Shown one piece after another: positions 44,405 through 52,158 of a DNA stretch of 64,000 bases. Position 1 is the stretch's first letter. Each line of letters opens with the position of its first letter. Where the stretch lies: assembly GCF_016031655.1 (NCBI RefSeq), contig NZ_JACCHQ010000014.1:62001-126000 (forward strand), written 5' to 3'. Below the pieces are notes generated by a model, which searched no databases, was not told the DNA's origin, and saw only the letters and a program-made list of their open reading frames with translations. The position numbers and the translations under genes are program-made. The stretch is from Bradyrhizobium glycinis (GTDB lineage Bacteria > Pseudomonadota > Alphaproteobacteria > Rhizobiales > Xanthobacteraceae).

Positions 44405-45223
44405 TCAGCAAAGCGATGCGACGACGACGAAGGATTCCTGGGGAAACGTCAGCCTGCCGTTCGCCAGCGTTGAGGGATCGAGACGGCCGGCCACGTCGTC
44501 GGCGATCTCTGCGATCAATCGCGCGCGGCCGGCCTCATCCTCCCCCTTCAATAGCGCAGCCATCGGGGTCGCGGTGAGCTGGAAGCGAACATAATCGAGC
44601 GCCGACGGGAAGCTGATCTGCTTGCTCACGGTCTCGACTTGGGCACGGTCGAATCCGGCCTGGCGCACCCAATTGCCCACTTCGTCGGCGCCGCAGGAAA
44701 GATGCTCGGCGCGTTTGGTCCGCGAGGACTCGGCTCCGAGAAACTTGTCCAGCGCCTGCACAAAGGCGTAGGCGGCCGGCGTGCGCTCGATGGAGCTGTA
44801 CACGCTCAGCCCTAGACGTCCGGACGGCCTGAGGACGCGAGCGATCTCTCTGACGGCCTGCGGCCGATCAGGGAAGAATTGCAGTCCGAGTTGGCAGAGC
44901 ACGACATCGAAGCTGCGCGACGCGAAGGGCAAACCCAGGGCGCTGCCCTCGATCCACTCTACCTCCCTGGATTTGGCCCGGGCGATGGCCAGCATTGCGC
45001 CATTCAGGTCTACGCCGACAAGTCTTCCGACATGGCCGCGCTCGGCCAGCCGTCGCGCCACGACGCCGGTCCCGCACGCCACGTCCAGGACGCTTTCTCC
45101 ATGTTCCGGCTCGATCCGATCCAGCAGGTCATCGGCCCAGACAGAGGTGATCGCTGGCACGAGATAGCGCTCATACAGCTCGGGAGCGCTGGCATCCATC
45201 TGCCAATGTTCGTGTGCTGCCAT
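44405..45223 (-). CDS. SAM-dependent methyltransferase (UbiE-like)
   Basis: A 272-residue class I methyltransferase of the Methyltransf_11 type. Motif I is VLDVACGTGVVARRLAERG, then LVGVDLNGAMLAIAR, the LPFASRSFDVVLCQLGLQF loop and ALDYVRFQLTATP in the C-terminal cap. The start at 45223 (MAAHEHWQMDASAPELYERY) follows AGAGGGTGTT. It lies about 77 bp upstream of the second methyltransferase. The substrate cannot be inferred. Confidence 0.85.
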   Translation of the reverse strand: MAAHEHWQMDASAPELYERYLVPAITSVWADDLLDRIEPEHGESVLDVACGTGVVARRLAERGHVGRLVGVDLNGAMLAIARAKSREVEWIEGSALGLPFASRSFDVVLCQLGLQFFPDRPQAVREIARVLRPSGRLGLSVYSSIERTPAAYAFVQALDKFLGAESSRTKRAEHLSCGADEVGNWVRQAGFDRAQVETVSKQISFPSALDYVRFQLTATPMAALLKGEDEAGRARLIAEIADDVAGRLDPSTLANGRLTFPQESFVVVASLC

Positions 45224-45390
45224 AACACCCTCTTGAAAATGGCAGGGTGAAAGCAAGTAAGATCAATGCAAAAAGTACCTCATGTTGGCCGATCCCGACG
45301 GTCAACACAAGGTTTCCGAAAGTAAGCTAGGGTCCGTCCCGTGGCGGAAAATGAGCGATGCTTCCCGCCGCGTCTGGAGACCGCTCCGGC

Positions 45391-45576
45391 CTAGCGGCCG
45401 AGACGCTTCTCGACCCGCTTGCGGCTGTTGCCGACCTTCTTGACGGCCTTCTTCACGGCCGATGCGGAGCGGCCAGTCTTCTTCGCTTCGTAGCGGACTT
45501 CGTAGTCCTGTCCCTTGGCGACTCGTGCCCGGTCCTGCTTGCGTCCACGCGCGGCCTTCTTCTTCGCTGCCGCCAT
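45391..45576 (-). CDS. Small basic DUF3606-type protein
   Basis: A 61-residue Lys/Arg-rich protein. The first third is a basic tail (MAAAKKKAARGRKQDRARVA), and the rest matches DUF3606 (YEVRYEAKKTGRSASAVKKA). The family is stress-associated in alphaproteobacteria and of unknown function; basic composition would allow nucleic-acid binding. GAGGAGGAG precedes the ATG, and an EcfG-type promoter lies 34 nt upstream of it. It is divergent from the DNA ligase gene at 45694. Confidence 0.8.
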   Translation of the reverse strand: MAAAKKKAARGRKQDRARVAKGQDYEVRYEAKKTGRSASAVKKAVKKVGNSRKRVEKRLGR

Positions 45577-45609
45577 CGGCTCCTCCTCTTGCGAATTTGA
45601 TGACGATGC

Positions 45610-45634
45610 AACGTCGCAAGGATTCGCGAGTTCC
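45610..45634 (-). promoter_or_regulatory. EcfG-type general-stress promoter
   Basis: On the minus strand GGAAC is followed by exactly 16 nt and CGTT, the consensus of the alphaproteobacterial general stress sigma factor EcfG. The -10 element lies 34 nt upstream of the DUF3606 start codon, a suitable distance. The match is exact in both boxes. Confidence 0.6.
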
Positions 45635-45693
45635 GGAAACGAATCCTGCCGGCCGGCTTTGAGTCCGCAGGTTGTTGCGTTGGAGTTCGTGGC

Positions 45694-46614
45694 GTGGCGT
45701 TTCAGCGGTGTAAACCGGCGGCGATCGGCGTGAAGGCGCCGTTCCCCGGCTTCGTAGAACCGGCCTTGGCATCGTCGATCGAGAAGGTGCCGTCCGGAGC
45801 GCGATGGATTCACGAAATCAAGTTCGACGGCTACCGTGTCCAGGTCCACCTGGCGAACGAAGCCGTGAAGGTCTTCACCCGGCGCGGTCACGACTGGACC
45901 AACCGCTTCAAGAAGGTCGCCGACGACGCCTGGCACATCAAGGCGGGGTCGGCGATCGTGGACGGCGAAGTCGTGGTCCCCGCCGCGGACGGCACGACGG
46001 ACTTCTCGGTCCTTCAGAACGAACTCAAAGGCAGGTCCAGCAGCATCGTGCTGGTCGCTTTCGATCTCCTGTACCTGAACGGCCGCGACCTTCGGAAGCT
46101 GCCCCTGTTTCAGCGCAAGGCAGAGCTCAAGAAGATCATCGGCGGCACCGCGATCCAATTCAGCGAGAGCTTCGAGATCGAAGGCCGCGAGATGTTCGCG
46201 CACGCCTGCAAGGTCGGCCTGGAGGGCGTCGTCTCAAAGGTACGCGACAGCGCGTACGCCAGCGGCCGCGGCAACAACTGGGTCAAGAAGACCTGCGCGC
46301 AGCGAGAAACCCTCGCGATCGCCGGCTTCGCGCTCGACGAAGGCAAATGGGATGGCATCTATCTCGGTCGGCGCAAGGGGGACGACCTGGTCTACGCCGG
46401 CAAGGTCGACCACGGTTTCGATAAGGTCTCCGCAACCGACCTGCAAAGGCGCCTGAAGCCCCTAATCCGGAAGACGCAGCCGTACGCGAAGCGGATCGCC
46501 CACAAGGGCATCTGGGGGGAGCCCAAGCTGCTCGCCGAGGTCGAGTCCCGGGCGAAGTCCGCGGAAGGGAAGGTCCGGCATCCGTTCTTCAAGGGATTGC
46601 GGGAAGACATGTAG
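45694..46614 (+). CDS. LigD-type ATP-dependent DNA ligase, ligase domain only (first copy)
   Basis: A 306-residue ligase with the nucleotidyltransferase and OB-fold domains of LigD and no polymerase or phosphoesterase domain. The lysine for adenylation is Lys43 in EIKFDGYR, with motif III in LVAFDLLYLNGRDL, motif IV in LEGVVSKVRDS, motif V in NWVKKTC and the LigD ending RHPFFKGLRED. It should seal nicks or double-strand ends with Ku. The GTG at 45694 is preceded by GGAG at 8 nt. It is divergent from DUF3606, with the EcfG promoter region between them. Confidence 0.85.
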   Translation: MAFQRCKPAAIGVKAPFPGFVEPALASSIEKVPSGARWIHEIKFDGYRVQVHLANEAVKVFTRRGHDWTNRFKKVADDAWHIKAGSAIVDGEVVVPAADGTTDFSVLQNELKGRSSSIVLVAFDLLYLNGRDLRKLPLFQRKAELKKIIGGTAIQFSESFEIEGREMFAHACKVGLEGVVSKVRDSAYASGRGNNWVKKTCAQRETLAIAGFALDEGKWDGIYLGRRKGDDLVYAGKVDHGFDKVSATDLQRRLKPLIRKTQPYAKRIAHKGIWGEPKLLAEVESRAKSAEGKVRHPFFKGLREDM

Positions 46615-46668
46615 TATCATCGTTCGCGCTTTCGCAGGGATTTTCGAAGACGGGCGACACGCCGTGAA

Positions 46669-46932
46669 CTAGATAGCCCGACGGCTTCTGCCTGCGACCA
46701 GTCCATAAACGAACAGTACGATAATCGCACCGACGACGGCGCCGACTAGCCCCGCTCCTTCGCCGGGCCGATACCAGCCGAGCGCCTGACCGAGATAGGT
46801 CGCCACGAACGCTCCTACGATTCCGAGGATCGTGGTCAGAATGAAACCAGTCGGCTCGTTATCGCCGGGCATGATTAATTTCGCGATGACCCCTGCGATA
46901 AAACCGATGATGATCGTCCAGATGATGCCCAT
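46669..46932 (-). CDS. GlsB/YeaQ/YmgE-family membrane protein
   Basis: An 87-residue, Gly-rich membrane protein with three hydrophobic segments (GIIWTIIIGFIAGVIAKLIM, FILTTILGIVGAFVATYLG and GLVGAVVGAIIVLFVYGLV) and the conserved MPGDNEPTGF loop. Members are envelope-stress proteins. The start at 46932 has GGAGG 6 nt upstream. It follows the YidB gene with 24 bp between and is probably co-transcribed with it. Confidence 0.88.
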   Translation of the reverse strand: MGIIWTIIIGFIAGVIAKLIMPGDNEPTGFILTTILGIVGAFVATYLGQALGWYRPGEGAGLVGAVVGAIIVLFVYGLVAGRSRRAI

Positions 46933-46956
46933 GTTTTCCTCCAAGAACTCGTTGCG

Positions 46957-47418
46957 TTAGCCAGCCGACGAAGAAGGAAGCCGTCCGTCGGGCGTGTATT
47001 TGTCCAGGGCTGTCGGCAGCTCGCGGGACAAGCGATCGAGTATCTCCTGCTGCGACAGTCCGGTCTGCTGTTCCAGCTTCTGCAGGACATCCGGACCGAT
47101 CGCTTGCTTAAGTTCGGGCGGCGTGACCTCCCGGTTCGGCCCGTGATCGACCCAGGACTGCGCGGCGTCACCCTGACCGTTTTGTTTGAAGTGCTCGAGA
47201 AGTTCGCCGATCCCGCCGTTGAGCAACGAACCCACTCCACCGCCGCCGACGAGGCCGCCCAAGTTGCCGAGCATGCCGGTTAGCGAGTCCTTGTTACCTG
47301 GCGCCGACTGCCCGGAGGTCGCGTTGCGAAACATCTCCGCCAGCTTGTCTCGATTCTGGTAACCGGCGATAGCGAGCATGCCCAAGAGGGCGGTCATCGA
47401 TGGCATTCCGCGGCTCAT
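46957..47418 (-). CDS. YidB/DUF937-family protein
   Basis: A 153-residue protein of the YidB (DUF937) family, cytoplasmic and of unknown role. It has a Gly-rich core (LGNLGGLVGGGGVGSLLNGG), HFKQNGQGDAAQSWVDHGPN and the C-terminal helical block QAIGPDVLQKLEQQTGLSQQ. GGGAG precedes the ATG at 47418; the open frame extends further upstream through a terminator and part of the neighbouring gene and is not used. It is followed by GlsB. Confidence 0.88.
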   Translation of the reverse strand: MSRGMPSMTALLGMLAIAGYQNRDKLAEMFRNATSGQSAPGNKDSLTGMLGNLGGLVGGGGVGSLLNGGIGELLEHFKQNGQGDAAQSWVDHGPNREVTPPELKQAIGPDVLQKLEQQTGLSQQEILDRLSRELPTALDKYTPDGRLPSSSAG

Positions 47419-47449
47419 TTCCCGCTCCCGTATTCGATCGTTTTCGCGT

Positions 47450-47480
47450 GAGAAAAAGTGACCCGCCCTGGAGGCGGGTC
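47450..47480 (-). terminator. Rho-independent terminator after the stress protein
   Basis: On the minus strand GACCCGCC and GGCGGGTC form a perfect 8-bp stem around a 5-nt loop, followed by ACTTTTTCTC. It lies 12 bp past the stop of the general stress protein at 47492-48112, before YidB starts. Confidence 0.75.
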
Positions 47481-47491
47481 GCCGACTGACC

Positions 47492-48112
47492 TTACCGTAC
47501 GCCTGCGCCGTAGAGTTGGCGCTCGCGGCGGACCTCGTCCGCCCCGTAAGGTTGCGCCGCCGGATCGTAGCTCTTCCACCCCGCCTTTTGCCAAGCCGCG
47601 CTGCGGTCGCGCAGATTGACAGCCGATTGGTCGAGGATCGCTTCGTAGCGCGCACGATCGCCGTCAGGAACGCGGGCCGAAACCATCGTGCCGCCGCGCC
47701 TTACGCCTTCGGCATAGAGAGGTGCTTCTTCCTCGGAAACGCCAGCTTGCGTCAGCGCACCGACGACTCCGCCCGTGGCGCCGCCCGCGACCGCGCCCAG
47801 CGCCGTCGAGGCAAGCCATCCGGCCGCGACCACCGGACCCAAGCCCGGAATGGCCAGCAGTCCAAGGCCCGCGAGCAGACCGGCTGCGCCGCCGAGACCC
47901 GCGCCGACACCGGCCCCCGTGGCAGCACCTTCGGCACGATCGTCGACACCGTCGCGGTCGCGATCGACCTTCTTGTCGGTGCTGTACCAGTTGTCGGAAT
48001 TGTTCGCGACGATGCTCAAGTCCGAATGCGGCAGACCTGCCGCTTCGAGGCTCGTCACCGCGCGCTGTGCGTCGGAATAGTTGTCGTAGAGACGCGTAAT
48101 GGTAACGGTCAT
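47492..48112 (-). CDS. General-stress-type glycine-zipper protein
   Basis: A 206-residue protein. The N-terminus (MTVTITRLYDNYSDAQRAVT, SLEAAGLPHSDLSIV) matches the YflT-like heat-induced/general-stress domain; the centre is a Gly/Ala-rich zipper-like hydrophobic region of about 65 residues (TGAGVGAGLGGAAGLLAGLG) likely to enter membrane; and the C-terminus resembles the same family's YAEGVRRGGTMVSARV block. The role is unproven but stress-linked in relatives. It ends at a good terminator. Confidence 0.8.
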   Translation of the reverse strand: MTVTITRLYDNYSDAQRAVTSLEAAGLPHSDLSIVANNSDNWYSTDKKVDRDRDGVDDRAEGAATGAGVGAGLGGAAGLLAGLGLLAIPGLGPVVAAGWLASTALGAVAGGATGGVVGALTQAGVSEEEAPLYAEGVRRGGTMVSARVPDGDRARYEAILDQSAVNLRDRSAAWQKAGWKSYDPAAQPYGADEVRRERQLYGAGVR

Positions 48113-48147
48113 TTTGAGTCCTTATCTGTGTTAGCTGCTGCGCTCGG

Positions 48148-48468
48148 TTACTTCGCCGCGTTGACGTTGCCCTGGAAGTCAAGGCTGACGTCCGTCGATG
48201 TGCCGCCCTTGCTGGCCTTGCCGCGCCACACGCCGTTGTCGTCCTTCTTCAGGCCCGTGACATCGGTGTACCCCGCCTGCTCGATCTTCGATTTGGCCTG
48301 GCCCTCGGTGAAGCTGTTGGCTCCCGAAACCGGTTTGTCGGAATTGTTCTGGCCGGAACTGTTGACCGCGTTGTTGTTCGGGCGGTCGGTGGCCGGCGGA
48401 TTTTGCGCGAACGACGGACCCGTCAGAAGCGAAGCGGCCGTCAGCAGCAGAAGAAGTTTCTTGTTCAT
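48148..48468 (-). CDS. Secreted PepSY-type protein
   Basis: A 106-residue protein with a signal peptide (KLLLLLTAASLLTGPSFA), an Asn/Ser-rich linker, and a PepSY-like domain (EGQAKSKIEQAGYTDVTGLK, then DNGVWRGKASKGGTSTDVSL). GGAGG precedes the ATG. It resembles the PepSY protein at 34696-34929. A near-consensus EcfG promoter (GGAAC-N16-TGTT) ends 27 nt upstream of the start, which fits stress control. Confidence 0.78.
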   Translation of the reverse strand: MNKKLLLLLTAASLLTGPSFAQNPPATDRPNNNAVNSSGQNNSDKPVSGANSFTEGQAKSKIEQAGYTDVTGLKKDDNGVWRGKASKGGTSTDVSLDFQGNVNAAK

Positions 48469-48494
48469 GTCGTCCTCCAGTATTGGCCGGGCAC

Positions 48495-48519
48495 AACATG
48501 TGCTGCGCCCAGAGGTTCC
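48495..48519 (-). promoter_or_regulatory. Near-consensus EcfG-type promoter for the PepSY gene
   Basis: GGAAC, 16 nt, then TGTT on the minus strand, 27 nt upstream of the PepSY start. One mismatch from the CGTT -10. Confidence 0.4.
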
Positions 48520-48619
48520 AAGTTTTCCCGGTCGGATTGACGCAGCACTCAGGCCGGGAGGCCGGCGCCGCGAGGCCGCCGCGGCGCCGGCGTCGGAGAA
48601 TGAGGCCATGGCTGCTAAT

Positions 48620-48644
48620 CGAACCATGAGGGGTAGCCGGCGTT
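48620..48644 (+). promoter_or_regulatory. Possible EcfG-type promoter for the polX operon
   Basis: CGAAC, 16 nt, then CGTT on the plus strand, ending 10 nt before the ATG of the first gene of the 48655-52130 operon. One mismatch in the -35 box. The leader would be very short, which lowers the confidence. Confidence 0.35.
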
Positions 48645-48654
48645 TACTGACATC

Positions 48655-48933
48655 ATGTCAGACGCTTTCGACTATTTCCGCGCCTACGCAGTCCGGGCTC
48701 TTTGCAAGGCGCGAGCGATGCCGAAGGGCCGGATGAAGCACCTGCAGCTTGTGGTCGGCCGGATCTATAACCTCCTCAAGAAGGAGGCGGCTTACAGCCC
48801 GAACACGCAGCATCTCGAGGATTTTCGCGCGGCCCTGAAGCTGGAGAGCTCTCTCGATCGTCGGTCAGGCGACCGCCCCGGCGGTCGCCCTACTCCGGCG
48901 GCGCCGCAAAGCTCGGACCGGGAGGCTGGCTGA
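48655..48933 (+). CDS. Small hypothetical protein heading the polX operon
   Basis: A 92-residue protein (MSDAFDYFRAYAVRALCKAR, HLQLVVGRIYNLLKKEAAYS and a polar C-terminus). It is not recognised. The stop (TGA) directly abuts the polX start at 48934, so it belongs to a four-gene plus-strand operon with polX, a MOSC protein and a DNA ligase. The basic N-terminal helices could contact nucleic acid, but nothing specific shows this. Confidence 0.6.
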   Translation: MSDAFDYFRAYAVRALCKARAMPKGRMKHLQLVVGRIYNLLKKEAAYSPNTQHLEDFRAALKLESSLDRRSGDRPGGRPTPAAPQSSDREAG

Positions 48934-50607
48934 ATGCCTTCGCTCGACGCGCGCGGTGTGGCAAGTCTCCTGCGAGAGTACGCGCAGCGCACAGCCTTGG
49001 GAGGCGGCAATCCCTACCGGGCGAAAGCCTACTCTCGGGCCGCGGATAGCCTGGCGGCTCTTGCCGACCCGCTCGATGTGCTCATCGCCGAAGACCGGCT
49101 CACCGAGATTCCGGGCGTCGGCGATGCTATTGCCGACATCATCGCCAAACTTCACAAGACAGGCAGTCATCCCAGCCTTGATAAGCTGCGGAAGGAATTT
49201 CCGGAGGGCGTGCTCGAGATGCTCGCGGTGCCTGGCCTTCGGCCGGAGAAGGTGCTGCGACTCTACAAAGATCTGGGCATCGCCTCGCTCGCGGAATTGG
49301 AGGCCGCGGTGAAGGACGACCGCATTAAGAAGGCCAAAGGCCTCGGGGCCGCGTTGCAGACCAAGATCCTACAGAATCTGGCGATCGCGAAGAGCGGTGA
49401 AGGCCGCGTCCATCTGCACCGGGCCTCCGCCCTGCTGGCGCACGCCAAGGAGTCGATCCGCAAGTCCAGGCCCGAGCTGAGGCGCGTCACCATTGCGGGC
49501 GACTTCCGGCGGGGGTGTGAACTCGTCGGCGATCTCTCGATCGTTGCTGAGGGACTCAAGGCCGCGAAGCCACCGCCGACGGACGGACTGCAGATCCACC
49601 TGTCCGACCGCAAGCACTTCGGGGCCGCGCTTTTGTTCGCGACGGGCTCTACCGCCCACATCGAGCAGCTCCGGACGCTGGCCGCCAAAAAGGAAATGCG
49701 GTTGGAAGCCGACGGCTTGCACAAGGGGCGCACGCTGATCGCCGGCGAGGAGGCCGAGATCTACCGCGCCCTCGGTCTGCCCTTCATCGACCCAGAGCTG
49801 CGGGAAGGGCGCGGCGAGATCGAGGCGGCTCTGAAAGGCAAGCTCCCGAAGCTCGTCACCGACCAGGACCTGCGCGGCATCCTTCACTGCCACACCGATG
49901 CCTCGGACGGGTCGGAGACGCTGGAGACGATGGCAAAGGCCACGCGCCAGCGAGGCTTCGAGTATTTCGGCGTGGCCGACCATTCCAAGTCAGCCCACTA
50001 CGCCGGCGGCCTCTCCGTCGAGGAGGTCGCGCAGCAGCAGCGGGAAGCCGACCGCTTGAATAAGGGCTTCGGCAAGGATTTCCGGATACTCAAAGGCATC
50101 GAGTTGGACATTCTGGCTGACGGCTCGCTCGACTATCCGGACGACGTGCTGGAGCGCTTCGATTTCGTGGTCGCCAGTATCCACGGCCGCTTCAAGCTGG
50201 ACCGCAAGGCGCAGACGCAGCGGCTGCTTCGGGCCATTTCCGATCCTCATACCACCATCATCGGCCACATGACGGGGCGACAGCTCCAGCGGCGGCCCGG
50301 CTACGAGATCGACATCGAGAAGGTGCTGCGGGCTTGCGCCAAGCACGACGTCGTCGTCGAGATCAATGCCCACCCGTGGCGCCTGGACCTGGACTGGCGC
50401 TGGCACCGGGCGGCCCTCGACTTCGGCTGCATGCTGAGCATCAATCCGGACGCGCACTCGATCCCCGAACTTGACCACATGCACTGGGGCGTCCAGATGG
50501 CCCGCAAGGGCGGCGTCCCTGCCGACCGGGTCCTGAATGCGATGACGCTCCCGGAGATCACGCGCTACCTGCGTCAGAAGCGGCGCTCGCTCGCCCGCGC
50601 CGCCTGA
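48934..50607 (+). CDS. polX: PolX-family protein (helix-hairpin-helix, NTase-like, PHP domains)
   Basis: A 557-residue member of the bacterial PolX family. N-terminal helix-hairpin-helix motifs include LTEIPGVGDAIADIIAKL and LAVPGLRPEKVLRLY. The nucleotidyltransferase region reads AGDFRRGCELVGDLSIVAE, where known PolX enzymes have a 'GDxD' metal pair; here the second Asp is Ser202, so polymerase activity is doubtful. The C-terminal PHP exonuclease domain is well preserved: ILHCHTDASDG (318-), VADHSK, VASIHGRF, GHMTGR, EINAHPWRLD and NPDAHS. It may therefore work mainly as a 3'-5' exonuclease or phosphatase in repair. It is preceded and followed by abutting genes. Confidence 0.85.
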   Translation: MPSLDARGVASLLREYAQRTALGGGNPYRAKAYSRAADSLAALADPLDVLIAEDRLTEIPGVGDAIADIIAKLHKTGSHPSLDKLRKEFPEGVLEMLAVPGLRPEKVLRLYKDLGIASLAELEAAVKDDRIKKAKGLGAALQTKILQNLAIAKSGEGRVHLHRASALLAHAKESIRKSRPELRRVTIAGDFRRGCELVGDLSIVAEGLKAAKPPPTDGLQIHLSDRKHFGAALLFATGSTAHIEQLRTLAAKKEMRLEADGLHKGRTLIAGEEAEIYRALGLPFIDPELREGRGEIEAALKGKLPKLVTDQDLRGILHCHTDASDGSETLETMAKATRQRGFEYFGVADHSKSAHYAGGLSVEEVAQQQREADRLNKGFGKDFRILKGIELDILADGSLDYPDDVLERFDFVVASIHGRFKLDRKAQTQRLLRAISDPHTTIIGHMTGRQLQRRPGYEIDIEKVLRACAKHDVVVEINAHPWRLDLDWRWHRAALDFGCMLSINPDAHSIPELDHMHWGVQMARKGGVPADRVLNAMTLPEITRYLRQKRRSLARAA

Positions 50608-51170
50608 TGTCGCAGGCGCACGATCTCTCACTCGAGGGAAAGGTGGCGGCGGTCGCCGCGGACCCTGGGCACCACTTCAGCAAACCGGTCAAGGATCGCA
50701 TCGTTCTGGTGGCGGGCCACGGCGTCGAAGGCGACGCCCACGGCGGTCCGTTCGTCCGGCACCGCTATTTGGCACGTCGCCGGCCCCGCCTGCCCAATCT
50801 CCGGCAGGTCCACCTGATCCCGGCCGAGCTCTTTGCATTCCTTGGGGAAGCCGGCTTCGAAGTCGCCGCGGGGGACATGGGTGAAAATATCACAACGATT
50901 GGCCTGGATCTGGAGCGGATGCCGCTCGGGACCCTGATCGAGCTCGGGCCGTCCGCGGTCGTCGAGCTGACCGGTCTCCGGACGCCTTGCGTTCTGATCG
51001 ACCGCTTCCAGCGCGGCCTCAAGCGGCTGGTACTCTCGTCGGAGGAAACGGGCCCCCCATTCAAATCAGGGGTGCTGGGCGAGGTCCGAGCCGGGGGACC
51101 GGTCGTGGCCGGCGACAGCGCGCGGGTTCGCCTTCCATCCTCGTCGTTTCGGCCTTTGCCGGCCCTGTAG
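50607..51170 (+). CDS. MOSC-domain protein
   Basis: A 187-residue stand-alone MOSC protein. It has HGVEGDAHGGPFVRHR, the NLRQVHLIPAELF core, AAGDMGENITTIGLDL and LRTPCVLIDRFQRG with the conserved Cys. MOSC proteins bind molybdenum cofactor or handle sulfur via that Cys. Its ATG overlaps the polX stop (TGATG), so it is translated with a repair gene, an unexpected partner. A decayed paralogue lies at 61640-62060. Confidence 0.85.
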   Translation: MSQAHDLSLEGKVAAVAADPGHHFSKPVKDRIVLVAGHGVEGDAHGGPFVRHRYLARRRPRLPNLRQVHLIPAELFAFLGEAGFEVAAGDMGENITTIGLDLERMPLGTLIELGPSAVVELTGLRTPCVLIDRFQRGLKRLVLSSEETGPPFKSGVLGEVRAGGPVVAGDSARVRLPSSSFRPLPAL

Positions 51171-51182
51171 AGAGCCCCTGCC

Positions 51183-52130
51183 ATGGCCCGAAAATCGACC
51201 CTGCCTCGGCGCCTGCAGCCCATGCTGGCCACGCTGACGGATGCGCCGTTCGACGATCCCGATTGGGTCTTCGAGGACAAATTCGATGGTTTCCGCATGG
51301 TCGCGGAGATCCGGCGTGGTCGGGTCGCGCTCTACAGCCGCAACGGGAAGATCATCAGCCACTCCTACGTCGAGGTCGCGAAAGCGCTAGAGGGCGTAAA
51401 GGTGGACGCCGTGATCGACGGCGAACTCGTCGCGATCGGCAAAGACGGCGTCTCCCATTTCCAATTGCTTCAGAACGCCCTGCGCCATGAGGCCAAGCTC
51501 TTGTACTGCGCGTTCGACCTCATGTTCGCGGCCGGCGAGGACCTGCGAGCGCTGCCGCTCTTGGAGCGCAAGAAGTGGCTTAAGGCCATCCTGCCGCGCC
51601 ACAAGCTGATCGCGTTCAGCAACCACCGCAAAGGCAATGGAACAAAGTTCTTCGCAGAAGCTGAGCGAAGGCATCTCGAAGGCATCATGGCAAAGCGCGC
51701 CGACAGCCCGTATGCGTCTGGACGCCGGACAGCCGATTGGCTGAAAGTGAAGACCGCGCAGCGCCAGGAGGTGGTGATCGCCGGCTTCACGGCGCCGAGG
51801 CGGACCCGGCCTTTCTTCGGCGCTCTCGTCCTGGCGGTGCGGGAAGATGATGGGTGGCGGTACATCGGCCATGTCGGCACCGGTTTCAGCCACCAGGTCC
51901 TCGAAGAGCTTCACGGCAAGCTCATGAGCCTCAAGACGGGTAAGTCGCCGTTCCCCGCCAAGGTGAAGGATGAGCAAGTCACGACCTGGGTCCGTCCTTC
52001 GCTGGTCGCGGAAGTGAAGTTCGCGGAGTGGACCAGCAAGGGCGAGCTGCGCCAGCCAGTCTATCTCGGCCTGAGGTCCGACAAGAAGGCCAAGGACGTC
52101 GTTCGCGAAAAGAGTTGGTCGCGAAAATAG
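51183..52130 (+). CDS. ATP-dependent DNA ligase (second LigD-type copy)
   Basis: A 315-residue ligase with only the adenylation and OB-fold domains. The adenylated Lys33 lies in DKFDGFRMV, motif III in LLYCAFDLMFAAGEDLRAL, motif IV in LEGIMAKRADSPYASG, motif V in DWLKVKT and the OB-fold in GALVLAVREDDGWRYIGHVG. It is the fourth gene of the polX operon, 12 bp after MOSC. It differs throughout from the ligase at 45694-46614, so they are paralogues and not a recent duplication. It probably joins repair intermediates with Ku or PolX. Confidence 0.87.
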   Translation: MARKSTLPRRLQPMLATLTDAPFDDPDWVFEDKFDGFRMVAEIRRGRVALYSRNGKIISHSYVEVAKALEGVKVDAVIDGELVAIGKDGVSHFQLLQNALRHEAKLLYCAFDLMFAAGEDLRALPLLERKKWLKAILPRHKLIAFSNHRKGNGTKFFAEAERRHLEGIMAKRADSPYASGRRTADWLKVKTAQRQEVVIAGFTAPRRTRPFFGALVLAVREDDGWRYIGHVGTGFSHQVLEELHGKLMSLKTGKSPFPAKVKDEQVTTWVRPSLVAEVKFAEWTSKGELRQPVYLGLRSDKKAKDVVREKSWSRK

Positions 52131-52158
52131 CGCCGCCGAGAAGACACGTCCGACCCCG

